Notes under the pieces: model-generated
What the model saw: the letters and a program-made list of their open reading frames with translations, nothing else
What the model was told of the DNA's origin: nothing
Database searches by the model: none
Shown: positions 25,901 through 40,700 of the stretch, one piece after another
Position numbering within the stretch: position 1 is the first letter of the stretch
Layout of the letters: every line of letters starts with the position of its first letter
Assembly: GCF_041260155.1 (NCBI RefSeq)
Contig: NC_091932.1
Location: 8,833,304 to 8,897,303 of the forward strand
DNA: 64,000 nucleotides
DNA from: Ptychodera flava
Lineage: Eukaryota > Hemichordata > Enteropneusta > Ptychoderidae
Reading direction: 5' to 3'
Position numbers and translations under genes: made by a program

Positions 25901-28900
25901 GCGATCCCAGGGATCGCCTTTGTTCTAGTCTGTAAGAGGATTTTGGAGGTGTGATAGCCTTTTGTTTTCCATTGAAATTGTAATCTGGTGGGTAAATTTT
26001 CTGATGAGACAATCTGGTGCCAACGAATGCCTTTAGAAAATTGCGTTCTTTTAACGTCAACAATGACATTCTCTCGTCTTTTTATGGAGCTGTGATAACC
26101 AGTGTTTTCAACTACTGTATTGTTTGCTGGGGTGGGAACATTCCACAACATGAGAAAGGGAAGCTAGATAAATGATCAAGAAGGCAGAGATGATTATCGG
26201 TAAGAAACAACGGTCGGTAGACTCGCATTATCAAGGGCGAATTCAGGACAAACTGTCGCGTATTCTGGCAGACAGTTCACATCCACTGCGACAGGAATTT
26301 GACACTTTACGTATTGACAGAAGCGGCAGATTGAGACTGCCGGCTTCTAGAACCCACCGTTATTCAAATTCGTTCATTCCCCGTGCAATTGTGAATTTTA
26401 ATAGGGCTTTTAACAGATCTCGATGAGATGTTTGTTGTTATTGTTGTAGTGTTCTGTTGTTTGTATGTCAGCAGACATCTTAATTACCCATAATGGGACT
26501 CAATAAAGTATTATCTTATCTTATCTTATCTTATCTTGACAACATATCCGAGAATGCCGCATGAGGTTACAGGTTGATTATTATGTTTGCGATATCGCCG
26601 CTGATATGGCGGCCGATTTGTCACAAGCATACCAACTTACCAACCTAGCCCTCAATAAAAGGTCAATTAATCTAAGTTAAATATCTGCTGAATATTGAAC
26701 AGTAATTACACGCTGGATTGAGATCACATTTGATCATGATTTTCTTGAATCAGTTGAATGGGGCTCGCTCGATCCATGCCATGGAGCTGAACACTCACCC
26801 GTACGCATGTATATGCCAACAGACTATCGATGACCGGGTTCTGGTCTACGACATCGCTAGCAGTGACGAGAACTTTAATTTCAAGAGGCCCAACAGGAAT
26901 ACAATTGACAAAAACGCAAGCTACAGAAATTTTAATGATATATTTTTATTGTGCTGTACATAGCATTGTGTACAACCAGCGTGACCGCGCGCGATCAAAG
27001 CCATTTGTTCACTGTGACTGCATGCAGTAAACTCAGCGACATAATGTGCAGAGTGTCTCAATGTTCGTAGCCTTACATGAGTTTTATAGATAGAAATACA
27101 CCACTAAAATTCGTTTCCGATCTTAATATTTTTCTATTGTATGTTTATCAAGTTCGCGCAAGCGTAGCGCGACGACCACTGCGCTTTAAATAGACATACA
27201 TATACACATGCAGATAGACATAAAGAGAAACGTACGCATACATACATACATACATGCATAAATGCATGCATGCATACATACATACAAACATACATAGATA
27301 CATAGATACATACTATTAGATATACATACATACATACATACATTCATACATACACAGATACATACATACATACATACATACATTACCTTTTGTCTTTATG
27401 TCCCGCCTTACGTAGTAATTTGTTTGTGTTTCTGTGCCATCCTCTAACTGTAGAGACAAGTCTCGGTGGCTGTCTCGGCTTATAATACATTTCCTTGTTG
27501 AGGTGATGAATTCAAATGTCAGGCATATAAAGCTAGACTCCTTCAGGCAACGCGTTGCGCACTCCTCTTCTGAAGCTCGGTGGAAAACTTTATCGTTGTA
27601 ACCACGCAAAAAGCGTAAACCGTGTTCTTCAAATGCTAGCATGACGTTTGGCATCATAGAAGAGTTCATAGACTTCAAAGTCGCCTCTGAAATCACATGA
27701 TAAACTAGACATTGGTAAATGGATAGAGTCGTGTTTACATTCCCTGAATTTTTTTAGTTCTGAGAACTTCATAATAGTCAAGTTTTATCATATATGAAAC
27801 TTCTTGCAATTTGACTGAAAGGAACATGAGTAGGCGGACAGGCTTCACAGAGCATTATATGATATATGAAGCTGCAAAGTGAAATATTGTTACATTTTTA
27901 TTTGTTGCATTTTACTCATTTTCGTGCCTTGGCCTACTGCCGGGCTATGGAATTGACGGTACCAAGTGAATATGTATAGGATAAAGCCCGAGTCCAACCA
28001 AACGATAAAATGTCGAGGCCGCAGGCCGAGACATTTTATCGTAGGGTTGGACTTTATATACCAGAAGAGCCCGAGTACGAGGGTTTTATCCGACTTAAAA
28101 ACTATCGCCCCTAACTGATATATTTTCGTTTTCAATGTATTTACGTCAACCGTCCCCTTTGTCAATGTAACATGTTTAGGATATGAATTAAAACTTTAAT
28201 TTGTGAAATAGCCTTCCAATGTAATGGAACATCCTATAAATGCCCTAGGGCACATTATATAAATGCCCTAGGGCACAGCAGATGTTGTGTTGCAGCTGGT
28301 TTCCGCCATGTTACCAAATTTGAATATTAAAACGTACCAGATGTCTACAGAATATAGCATGTTCACTTTTGATTGGACAGCACTTTACTACGGCGCTGTC
28401 ATTCGTGTCTGGAATTTGGTGACCAAGGCTTTACGAGTAAATAAAACACCCTGAATTGAGCACTCTGATTGGTCAATCAACAGTAGATAGTTTTTAAATT
28501 TGGTTTGTGAAGAAAATTATGTTTGTGGCGTGAGGTCCACTGCTTCAGACTGTGAAAAGAAATTTGCAGCTTTTAAGATTCGGGCATTTTCGAGCATCAA
28601 CAATCGAGTTATTAATAACAACATTTGACATTCTGACAACCTTGCGCCCTTGGTCGCAGAGCGAAGCCTGGTGCACTCTCTTCCAGTGAAAAAACGTCCT
28701 TGGATACCCGTACAAATTTCTGCCTGTTCATGACAACAACAAATCATTCGCAATATGTCTTTTCTAAAGTTGGAAAAATGAAAAAAAAAATTGTGTGCAG
28801 ATGTGAAATATTGTACCTATTGTAAATAATAATTGCTCTATTGATACCTATCGAGAATCATAACAATGGTCTCATCAACAGCCATTCGCTGCGTTGCCAA

Positions 28901-31900
28901 TATGAGGGGAGAGGGGTAAAACCTGACAGTATAGGCTGGAGGCCGAGAAAGACTTGGCACTTTGCTTCGGCTGCTGATCACTTATACTTGCAAATTTACG
29001 AGTTTTTATGTACGATTGTATTTACAATATGCTCTGCTGAGGCTGGAAGACCTAGGTTATCACAAGATGGCGCAAACTTCGATGACATTTGCAAATGACA
29101 TATGTCACACACAAGTTGTCACTGGACAGTAGCTGGGCATTTATGGAGCACATCGAAAGAGAGAAGGTCATTGACTCCGCCTCATGACTTTTCCAAAAGA
29201 AGCCAGGCTGGGGTAACGCTAAGGCAAAAACTCATATTGTTTCCACCAATTGTCTTTAAAGTAACAGAAGCTTTTCCAAAGCTTATATTGACGGGTGTTT
29301 ATGACCAATCCAACTGTCTCCGGGTAAATGAATGGCCGGTCAGATTATAACGTTTGACGTATTCTTGGTGCAGCTAATAACAGAGGGCAACACAATGTGA
29401 TCGACACAAGATTGCCTTCAACCAAAGAAGAGTCAATCAAAACCAAAAATATAAACCCTTTGTTGTAAAAAAAACTCAACCTCATTAATAACCAGGTGAA
29501 GGGGATCCTCGGAGGAAAGTGCCACAGCAACTAATGGCACTATAGTTCAGAGAGTGTTCATTATCGAACGAAAGGTGAAAGCTTGTTCTTTGCTTCTTTA
29601 TATTACTGTGTCTGGTATACATGATAAACATAAAACATAAAACATGACACCACGGGGCATTGCATAACCACGGTCGTCTGGCGCAAAGCATGTATACCGT
29701 GGCTGGACAGTGAGCAGAAGAATGACTCTAGAGTGCACAGCGCCATCATCGTGTAGTTGGGGAAAGTGAACCCATTCACAGGGCATGCGTATTCAATTAC
29801 TAATCTATACATAATGATTTTTTTGACCTCATAACAAAAAGGCAAGCAAAGCAAACTTTAAACGAACGTAGCTGCATCTTGCCAGTTAGTCCTTCTATAT
29901 CACACAGATTTTTTTGCAAGAAACTGGTACTGTTAAGTTAGGGGAGACAGCTGACACACTGGACTTAAGTTGGCAATACATGTACAACTCTCAGAGAATA
30001 TCTTTGAAACAATTGTAAATTAACAGAATATTTTCAATCATTAAAACGTTGCATAAACTTACCCTATTCTGGCAGTGCATTTCGAAATCAATTTATTCGA
30101 TTTAAGAGGTGAATGATTTGAACAGGCGAATGCCCGATTAAAGGTTGCGGTGGCCACTGTCTCATGAAACAACAAGATGTATGGTGTGTCTTCTAGGGGA
30201 ACAGATACCGTGCTTTATAGTTTGCAGGAGGGTTGGCAGAAGAAAAGAGTAGTGACATCAGACTCACCTCTTCTTTCAAGGTGTATGTAAGATATATCTC
30301 TGTTCATTAAATTACCAACATTGGCTGTTGGCTGTTCGTACAAGTAGCACATTGAATGCGACGGGCTGAAGTCCAGAGACTTGCATTTAAATATCTCCAC
30401 TTCAACACATGCTGTGACGCATTCAGATAGGGTTGCATTAGTGACTCTTCTCTGGAAGCCGCTGGCAAGCATATTCGTGTTTGGGTAAAGCTTGAACTTC
30501 AAATTTAATAGTTCTATTTCGAAATCTGTATGGTAACAACAAATGGAAGTTGAACGTTATTTGCTAAGTGATGTGACTGATTTAATTTCAGCAGACTAAT
30601 TGTGAAATCATTAAAGAACCCCAAGATCACCAAGAACTGCTAATTCCGAAAAACAACAAGGACCTCTACAAGTTTAACAGTGCTCATTAACGATTAAACA
30701 ATAAAGCACGCCCAGCGTCGGTATACCACAAGGTTTTGATCAGTTCTCGACACATATGCAAGAGCGATAACGAGTGCATATATGAAGTGAACTGGTCAAA
30801 ACCGAGTGGTATACCATCCCTCAGTGTGATTTATTGCTATTATATCATAACAGTATATTTAAACTCGTTCATGGAACGTCAAAAATGGATTTTTCTCTTG
30901 CCAGGAGCTCACGCGTGTGCTAACCTTGCGATATCGCGAATATACAGGGGTTCTTTTCACGTCTCGACCAATCAGATCGCTGTATTTGCGCCATGAATAT
31001 ACTGTAAAGTTATCAGTATGATATAATATCGTATAGTACATACTGACCGCGATATTGCTCGACAAACAGACTATAAAGACCAGAAAAAATGAGCGTCAAC
31101 TCCTCTCAATTTAGCACCCCTTTGTAAAGGATACAACCATGCACTAATAGTATCAGCAAAAATTGCCACTAAACTAATCGTCTTTTGTTTATTTCCTTTA
31201 TTGCGATGGCAATGTGTATTTTAATATGCACCCTATTCAGTATGAATAGAAGTGTTCAATTAATGATATGCGGTGGTGTTGTCATTTATCTTAAATAGCA
31301 CAAAGTAACAAGATACACGGTATCTGATTGGGTATAACAAAAATGCTATCTCTATCTATGTACATGTTAAACAGCTCATGAATTGCTACAATCGGTATGA
31401 AGCTGTGATTTTTTAAAGTTTAAATCATATTCTGCAATGGAAAACCCAAAATAAACTACAGAATTATAACAACTAATTGGAATTTCGTGCCTGCATAACT
31501 TTTTTCAACAATGCATTTTCAAATATACACTTAACATAAGTCAGGTAATTTATGCCCATACGATGGAAGTCCGAGTTTCGCTGTGCAACAATCTAGCTGG
31601 TGAGGCCTTCGTGCTACTGTTATTGCAACTATTGGCTTACCATCGAGAATCCTTGTGAACCGGACGTCGTCTCCTAGCATCGGTAGTGTCTGGCTCCGGT
31701 CCGAAGAGTTTGAACTCAAGTAGCATGTGCGGTTTTGAATCGAGTAATCAAAAAACAAACAAAGGAATTCACTGCATTCTAGACACATGGTGGCGCACTG
31801 CGTTTCGGTCATCTCGTCATATTGGAGATCATATACAAGGTCTTCGAGCGAAACAAACGAGGCGTTGAACTCGCCCAATACGTGTTCTGGTCATAACATA

Positions 31901-34722
31901 AACGAGAGAAGAGAACATAATAAGTGATAAAAATGCATGTAGACAGCTTGGCAAAGCTTTGCTTGACAGGGAAGGACAACGTTGTTGCTTCCATAAGCAG
32001 CTTTCTGAAAGTGTGCTCCACTGTGATCAAATTCGGTAAGTCAAACACGCAAATACCTGGCCTGGGAGCATTAGTGAGGAAGACCAAAGACATAATAGTG
32101 ACAATTTGCGGACAAAGTAGCCGTAGACAAGAGGTTTTTGGCACTTTTTGTAGGCTACAACCTTTCTCTCCACATTTGTTCCCTGCTTGAAATATATTAA
32201 ATGGGCAATTTTGAAAGGAAAAAATAGCAAACGCCTTTAAACTAAAATTTTTAAACTTTTGCCCATGCTTCCTGTAATCAAGAAAAAACTCCGTGGCTAG
32301 CGTGTAAAGCCCGTGTGTTACAAAAGGTACCTGTAATACACTCGTCTCGGTCGAACTTTATGTCGCAAAGTTCGTATTCAACATCGTGGTCAGTAGTGTA
32401 ACACCAAGCGGTCGACCTTTCTCCGGTTGGGTTGCGGCAATAATTATGGTCCCCTATACCACGCTGGTGATAAAATATCGTATCATATGGATGGGCGTGA
32501 GGAAACTGCTCAGTCCATTTTTGACAAGTGCGACCAGAAGTGGTAGTACTCATGTATCCTCGATAATCAGTCGCCCTTGCGTTGTAGAAGCATTCGATTC
32601 CTATTTAAAAAAATAATAGCAAATTAGACGACCATGTTAAAGTTCTCGACACAAGACATTTGGAGTTGAATTGCCCTGTATTTTTGAGAATATGCAATGT
32701 TGTAGATTTTCTTAAAATCTAATATGGCTGCCAAGGTTATTGTGATCAATTGAAGTCCAAGTGTACTGTGCTCCCTACTCCTGAAGAAGATGTGAAGTTT
32801 AAAGACGATATGAGTACTAGATTCTAAGAATAGGAGTGACGAAAGAAGTAGAATTCGAACAAAAAAGCGCAATAGATGGGCCACACCTAGCACCTTTGGG
32901 CCCCTAATTATCATATATTATAGCCATTGTTGTGTTTATTGCTAAAGTCGTTGTCAATGTATGGCAAAATTGTACTCGTCTGATAACCTGCTTACCTAAA
33001 ACCGTGCATGACATGTTCCGTTCTCCAACGTCGCAATAGTCCCACCTTACAGGCAGACTTGTGGTGTAGCACCATGGACCTGACGACTGATCTGGGTTTC
33101 TGCAGTAATTGTGATCTCCCAAACCAGCATTGAGAAATAAATCGGGGGTTCTTGAGTGCGCATGTGGATATTGCACCGTCCACTTTTGGCACGTAAGGCC
33201 AGAAACTGTCGTTGATACAGTTCCTCGATAGTCGGAACCTTTCGGGTCGGAAAAACATTCTGACAGTACTGTGACAGATTTTGCAGGGGATGGACATACT
33301 GACTGACGTAGTCCGACGTCGCAAGATTCATACGAATCGCCATAAATCGTAGTGTAACACCATGGTTTTTCGGCGTTATTAGGATTCCGGCAGAAGTTGT
33401 GATCGCCGATTCCGTCACTTGTGTTGAAGACGACATCATCTGGTAAGTGAACATCCTTCCATGATTTACACACATTTCCGGAAATAGTAACGTAAGCAAA
33501 TCCTCGATAATCGGCTCCATTCTTAGTCATATAACACTCCTTTTCTGTAACGATAAGATTTCAATGTTATAAGCTACCAATAGACAGTTTCAATTTATAT
33601 AAAATACATTCCAATGTCAATACTCATTCCATGGTACTAACTTCACCTTTTCGCAGAATTTTCGTTTCAATGGCTTCTTTGATTGTCAAACGCGACATTT
33701 GAATCTGAGACTCATTTCATGAGTAAAAAAAGGGAATTTTACACCACATCACATTTCATGTAAAACACCGCTTTCGACCATTTAATTCACAATGACGCTA
33801 GATTGGGCCATTAGATCAATGGCAAAAGAAGCAATTCACCTTGCAGTTCTCATATCATCTCCTTCAGATAGGCCTTGTATTTTACATGAAAAAGTTAGTT
33901 CAATATAAAATGTGTGTCTGTATTGCAAATACATAGCTATAATGGGAAAGACTTAAAATTTTGTTCAAACTTTCCTAAAACTATTTCAACCATTCTCTTT
34001 CAAACTAAAGAATAAAATTCTGGGGTCAACGTGCAAAATATTGCTACTAGAGAAACAAATTACCCAAGATTTACCAATATTTGAAATTCAAAATAGCCGC
34101 CATCCAAGTGTTAAAGAGATAAGCCACCAAAACTTCCATCAGCCGTGTAGAGGTTTATAATTATGCCAGAAAAGCGTCAATCATTACTTTTTGCACAAAA
34201 TGTGCGATTTGTTGAAGTTATGCCAGAAAATAAATATTAAAATCAGGCAATATTGAGACTTTTCTACCCGATTTTTGCGCGGCCATACTGTGTACTTCCT
34301 TCGTAAAGCGTTCCGGGAGAAATGCCCGGATGATGGCGTAAAAGTTTCGGGGTTTGGTCACTGGTTAGGGGTCCGATCTTGGGAGTCTCGTCAACAAGTT
34401 AGATATAAACATGCCTTCATGTAAGTAGTACGGATGTACCAATGATCCTGAGCGAGATTTCGACCAGGCATTCATCATTCCAAACCCGAACAAAAGAACA
34501 CGCCCTTACAAATTGTGACTACTCAACGTTAGCACTGACATACGTTTTCAAAACCATAAGTACAGTGCAAGTTTTGCGTATGCGAAGAGAAAGACTTTGT
34601 CGGCAGTTTGACGATAAACAGTCAAATAGGGATTAGGGAAAAACCTTCAAGATGATCCTGTACCACAAAACTACTGGGAAACAAATTCATCGGCAAGGTT
34701 GAAACAGATGGCATCAAAGACG

Positions 34723-34759
<37 letters not shown>

Positions 34760-37700
34760 CTCCGTAACAGAACAGAAGTTTATAGTTTGAAATATTATGA
34801 CTTTTCTGTACCGCCGGAGTTTTGTTATAATCATCTTTCTTACAAAATAATTGCCTATTATTCTTATTTTTATTCGGATTAAATCGCATTGCTATTGTCA
34901 CGTAGCGTGGGCGGTAGACGTATAAGAGACGGCACGATACACCGAAATATATTCTGAGTCGTAGCACTTTATTCAGCTGAGTAACGTAAGGTTACACGGT
35001 AGAACTTCTATGTCTCACACTAGTCTAATAATAGGCGTCAGTCACGGTCAGTGTCGTCTCGAGCGTCGCAACAGGTTCTCTCCTTTAACACACTAAAATG
35101 CAGAGTTTATATTGGGTGAATATCTGGCTTTGTCATGACTTTGGTATGCGTCTATCATTATCTAAAGAATTAACTAAAGACAGTCGGCATACGTGCAAAG
35201 GACAGGAAGCTCGCTGTCATCAGTACATCTGTCAACATAACGCAGGAGGTCCTGCTTAAGCCTCCGGTCGGTGTTAATGACTTAAGCTGTTGTTAAAACA
35301 ATACATTCACTAAAGACGGATGAACGGTTACATAAAACAAGGGAATCGTTCTCACGATGCACCACGTGCAGAAGGGGTTACTATAGGTCACTGTCGGTCG
35401 TTCATTGTCAGTCATACAAACTAAATTCAAGTCATAAAATATCATATAATATTAACTATCGAGTGGCTACATCACACCTCCCAACCAAGATCGAAAGGCG
35501 TCCTCGCTCGATCTACAAATCAAAAACAATAAACACTAATCAAATCAAATCAGATATCATACTGAAAATTCTATGAAAAAGAAAATCACGAAAAGTTCTA
35601 AATTCACTAGTCTAAAGTTCATTCATGTCCGAGATTCGTATTCAGTAATCAGTCCTTTGTCCAGTATATTATCAGGCGGTTCCCACGTGTCATCTTTAGG
35701 GCGGTAACCTTTCCATCTGACACGATAGCGGGTTTCATGACGACCGTCCGAATTAGTTACAGTTCGGTGATCGACAATTCTCAAGGCCTGATACACATCA
35801 TCAGTTTCGTTGTCATCGCCATTACTTCCGGTAGTATCAAGTATGGGATTCTCATTAACATTATCGCGGTCAATAATGTCATTAGTGTCTATTACAGTGT
35901 CATTATTTTCCGTAGGGTCAATTACAGAGTCAGTATCGGTATTTCCATTGTCAAAGTCCGGCAATTCATGTGGTCTATTGTTAGGGTCCGTATATGGTTT
36001 CATTCGATTCACATGCACAACTTGTTGCTTGCGTCGCGAATCACACGTGGCGAGGCGATAGTTCACAGGTGTTACTTTTTCCACAACACGATAGGGACCA
36101 TGCCATGGGTGAAGTAACTTTGGTGATAATCCTCGTTTCCTAACAGGTGTATACAACCATATTTTATCTCCAATGTCATAGTTAATGTCCTTAGCGCGCT
36201 TGTCATACTGCATCTTCTGCTTTTGCTGCGCTAACTGGATATTATCGTGGACAAGTGGCTGAATTTCACACAATCGTTGAACCACTGTCTCACCATAGTC
36301 CTTAGGGTCAGTGAAGGTCGTTGTCGGCTTAGTGAGGGTAACATCAATTGGTAATCTCGGTTCTCTTCCGTACAATGTATAGAAAGGCGACTCCTTAGTC
36401 GATTCCTGCTTACATGTCCGGTACGAAAACAATGCCATTGGCAAATATAGATCCCAGTCAGTCTGATTATGATTGACGTACATACTTAATATCGTCATAA
36501 TCGTCCCATTAAGCTTTTCAACCAATCCGTCTGTCATCGGGTGATAACTAGTAGTATGTAATCTTCTCGTACTCATTAATTCACAAGTCTTTTGCACCAA
36601 TGTCGACAGGAAGTTTCTACCACGATCAGACAACAATGTCCGAGGCGCAGAATGTCGGGCAATAATCTCATCGACTAACAGTCGGGCAACAACATCCGCA
36701 GTTGTCTTTTCAACGGCAAAGGCTTCAGGCCAACGTGTAAGATAATCCGAAAACACAATAATAAAGCGATTACCTCGTTCAGTAGTTGGAAGTGGTCCTA
36801 ATACGTCAACAGCTACACGATCAAAGGGGCCATCAACAGGTATAGGCTGTAACGGTGCAACTGGTAAATTCTTTGGAGTCTTTTTCGTAGAGCAGTCAAC
36901 ACACGATTTACACCAGTGTTCAATGTCTTTAAACATTCCAAACCAATAGAATCGTTCTTGTATCTTACTGTACGTCTTGTGGAACCCTAGATGACCTGAG
37001 GTGACCTCGTCGTGGCATGACATCATCACTTCATCCTGCAGGGCGCGAGGAATGACAAGCTGTTTACGCACGTCTCTTCGCCGTCTCCCTGGGGCGGGCA
37101 TCCACAGATGATACAGTACACCATCGTCGATAACATACTGGTCAGCATATAAAACAACTTTCCTAGCCGTCTTCGTATCGGTAGGAAGTTCATCATCGAT
37201 CAAATACGATATAAGCGGTTGCAAAGTCAAATCACGTCGTTGCAATTCTCTAACTCGGTCTAATTGAAGTCCAGGGCTGTCTGTCGCTGCGATGATGAAG
37301 TCACGTGCACTTTTGTCTTCATCATCGTCTTGCGGTCGTCTGGAAAGTCCATCTGCATTTCCATGTTTTGTCCCTGGGCGGTGTTGAATTTCAAAGTCAT
37401 ATTCTTGCAAGGTCAATGACCAGCGGGCGAGTCGTCCTGTAGGCTCCTTAATAGTCATTAACCATTTCAGTGGGTTGTGGTCAGTAATAACAGTGAAGCG
37501 TCTACCATATAAGTATGGTCGGAAATGCTTAATCGACCAAATTATGGCTAGAGCTTCTTTCTCAATCGTCGAATAGTGTTTCTCATGTTTTGTCAAAGTT
37601 CGGCTAGCATAAGAAATAACAACTTCTTTCTTATCACGTACCTGTACTAAGCAAGATCCAATGCCAGTGTCACACGCATCTGTATGCAGAACAAAGGGTT

Positions 37701-40700
37701 CATCAAAATCAGGGTATCCGAGTATTGGTGTTGAAATAAGCGCTAACTTCAAAGTGCGGAAAGCGTCTTCACATTCGGTACTCCAATTAAACACATTGTC
37801 CTTCATCAACAGTTTGTTTAGCGGTGACGTCACTTTGGCAAAGTTCTGCACGAATCGTCGATAATATGATGCTAATCCAAGGAAACTTCGTAGTTGACGA
37901 ACATCCTTTGGGCGCGGATAGTTCTTTACTGCATCAATCTTCTTCGGATTCGGTTTAATTCCATCTCGGGTCACAACATGTCCCAAGTACTCGATTTCAG
38001 TCTTACAGAAGTGACATTTCCTACGTTTCAATTTCAGTCCGGCTTTTCGAAATCGATCGAAGACCTCACGCAAATGGCGGAGATGCTCATCGAATGTTTT
38101 CGAAAACACAATGACGTCATCAAGGTAAATCAGGCATATTTCCCATTGAAGTCCAGCAAGTATTAATTCCATTAAGCGTTGAAAGGTACTTGGCGCGTTA
38201 CATAATCCAAAGGGCATAACATTAAATTCATAGAGTCCGTTGTATGAAACAAAGGCGGTCTTTTCTCTATCTTCCGGCGCGACCTCAATTTGCCAATATC
38301 CTGATGCTAAGTCCATAGTTGAAAAATAACGTGCTTGCCCGAGGGCATCCAGACTATCGTCGATGCGCGGCAGCGGGTAAACACCCTTCTTCGTAACATG
38401 GTTAATTTTCTTAAATCAACGCAGAAACGTTGGATTGGTCCGCCTTGGCAACAAGAAGAATAGGGGCCGACCATGGGCTCGTCGAAGGTCGAATAATGTC
38501 ATTGTCCAACATAGACTTAATGTGTTCTTGTACAACAGGTCGTTGACTGGCGGGAACGCGATATGGGCGTTGCTTAATCGGAGGATGCTCACCAGTGTCA
38601 ATACGATGTTGTACAATATTTGTCTTTCCCAAATCGTTGTCATTCTTCGCAAATACGTCGTCATATTCCAATAATAGCTCATCCAGCTGTCTTGTCTGTT
38701 CGGCAGACAAATCTGTCGTCTCGCACACATTCACGCGGCTCCTCGAATTACCACCATCGGGCAACACCTCATCCGGGCCGGTTGCCGGTAATTCGCCTGG
38801 GTCGCAATTTCCTCGGTCCTCGTCAAGGCACGTCTGCCTAGAACCGGCAATCACTGGGTGATCATCATTATTACACACGTCATCATTTTCAGCACCCATA
38901 TTTGCTATACACGCAATAACATTATCGTCGTCAGCAGTTTCAAACACACCAAGGTTCGTACATCTGTATATCTTCACAGGCTTATCTCTTGGGTTTACAA
39001 CTAGAACAGGGGCACGCCCATTATTTACAGTCACGAAGGCCCTTGCCAAGCCAACGCCCAACTTAACATGATCACGTGGGCGCGCTTCCACAATGCCACA
39101 ATGTCCATCGTCTACATCTATAGCTGCCATGAACTGTTTTTGTGAATGGGCAGGAACTACTAAAGTTTCTAAGGCGACTACCGAACAGTCTTTCACACGA
39201 CTTTTACTACGGCCACCATTAACTTCCAGCGGGGTATCGCATCCCTCTACGGTGGCTTGTTGTTTAGTGAACATGATGTCAAGTCCGATATCATTCATTA
39301 AATCAGCTCCGATCAAACAGTCATACATGGAATTTGCAATAACATAAGCAGGATAGGGAAATTTCTTACCGGCAATCTCGAAGTCGACTTCTATTCTTCC
39401 CACGATGTTTAGTTTGTTTCCTTCCAATGTTTTCACACAAATTCCAGACGTCTGCAACAGCGGCTTATTCCTCAAACTAGGCAAAGTTTGACGTAACTTT
39501 TCACTTACTATCGTCGTTCCGGATCCAGTGTCCGTTAACATCTTGACATCATCATCACCAATCTTTCCGTCAATACTACAGCTATGATTAATTGTTCCAA
39601 TAACATAAGTCCGTATTTCGTCCTCATTATCGTCATCGGTGTCTACTTCTTTTGTATCTATTAATCCGGGGACATCATCAAATTTTACGTCTGCCATCCG
39701 GTATCCCCTCGTCCGACGGCAGTTTCTAGTTTGACGAATTCTGCTGTTGTCGTGGTTGAAATTGACTTGCTTGCTGCTGTTGTTGTGGCGGGAACCAAGG
39801 TGGGTTGAATTGTGCAGGCTGCTGTGGCTGAATAAATGGATATCCAGCGGTCGGCTGCATTTGCTGGGACATTTGCGGCTGTTGTCGCTGATTTTGGCGA
39901 TCAGGACAATGACGCTGCACGTGCCCAACACGGTGACAAATATTACAGATCGGCAACCCATCGGTGGTTCGCTGGTTTCTGCCGGGCGCACCTCTATTAC
40001 GTTGAAAACGTCTATCTCGATTGGCTGTGCGGTTAGCTGGGGCAGATTTATCAGCAGAGTCAGAATTCTTTTCTAACGGGGCATTAATTTTCTCCATCTT
40101 TTCGTCTATCATTGTCTCCATTCTCTTCATCAAAGTCTCTAACATCGATTGCATTATATTGTCGGAAGTGGGCGGTAATGTACAGCAGCCACAGTCTTGT
40201 CTTCTTGGCTGGCTGATTTAGCATTGAAGGGGTCTAACGTGGAGAATAATGAAACATCACCCTTACCGTTGACAAGTTCTTCGTTGCACTCTTCGGCTTT
40301 TGCAACACGTACGGCCTCTTCAAACGTAACAGGGTCTTTTGACATCACCATTCGCTTCAGAGACGAGCGCAATCCACGGATGAAATGTTCTCTCATGAGC
40401 TCAGACTGAAACTACGGGCATATCCATGTGAGCACGCAGAGTCAGTCGCTGTATAATTCTAGCGAATTCCTCTACTGGCTCACCTGGCTTCTGATTGCGG
40501 TTATACAGTTCGTTGTAGAAAAGTCTCTGAGTTTCTTTTGGTAGGAAATTTTCTCTCAGGCCGCAGTAACTTGGTCATAGTCGTACTTGGTATGATCGTT
40601 CAAGTCATTCCAAAAGTCGGCTGCAAATTCTCGTAGATAGGCCGGCAAAATCTCGGCTTTTCTCTCGTCCGTCCACCTATTAGCTCTGGCGGCTCGATCA

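Larger units (their letters stand above)
23330..26538 (+). mobile_element. Decayed CR1/L2-like LINE
   Basis: A non-LTR retrotransposon with an APE-type endonuclease (23678-24397), a reverse transcriptase (about 24900-26000), a C-terminal segment (26172-26426) and a tail of TTATC repeats (26512-26536). The 5' edge is approximate. The RT carries [17 protein letters not shown] and FADDSG. The C-terminal [15 protein letters not shown] resembles L2/CR1-clade elements. Several frameshifts and a foreign-looking segment near 25890-26030 show the copy is dead. It sits in the channel intron on the strand opposite to the gene. Confidence 0.8.
23283..27185. mobile_element. TTAA-flanked DNA transposon, interrupted by a LINE
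   Basis: The left end AGCGCAGTGGTCGTCTCGCT and right end GCGCGACGACCACTGCGCT are inverted repeats, with 15 perfect bases then a few mismatches. Both are bordered by TTAA (23279-23282 and 27186-27189). TTAA duplication is typical of piggyBac-like elements. No transposase remains. Most of the interval is a LINE of about 3.2 kb. The remnant on the right is about 26540-27185. Confidence 0.55.
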
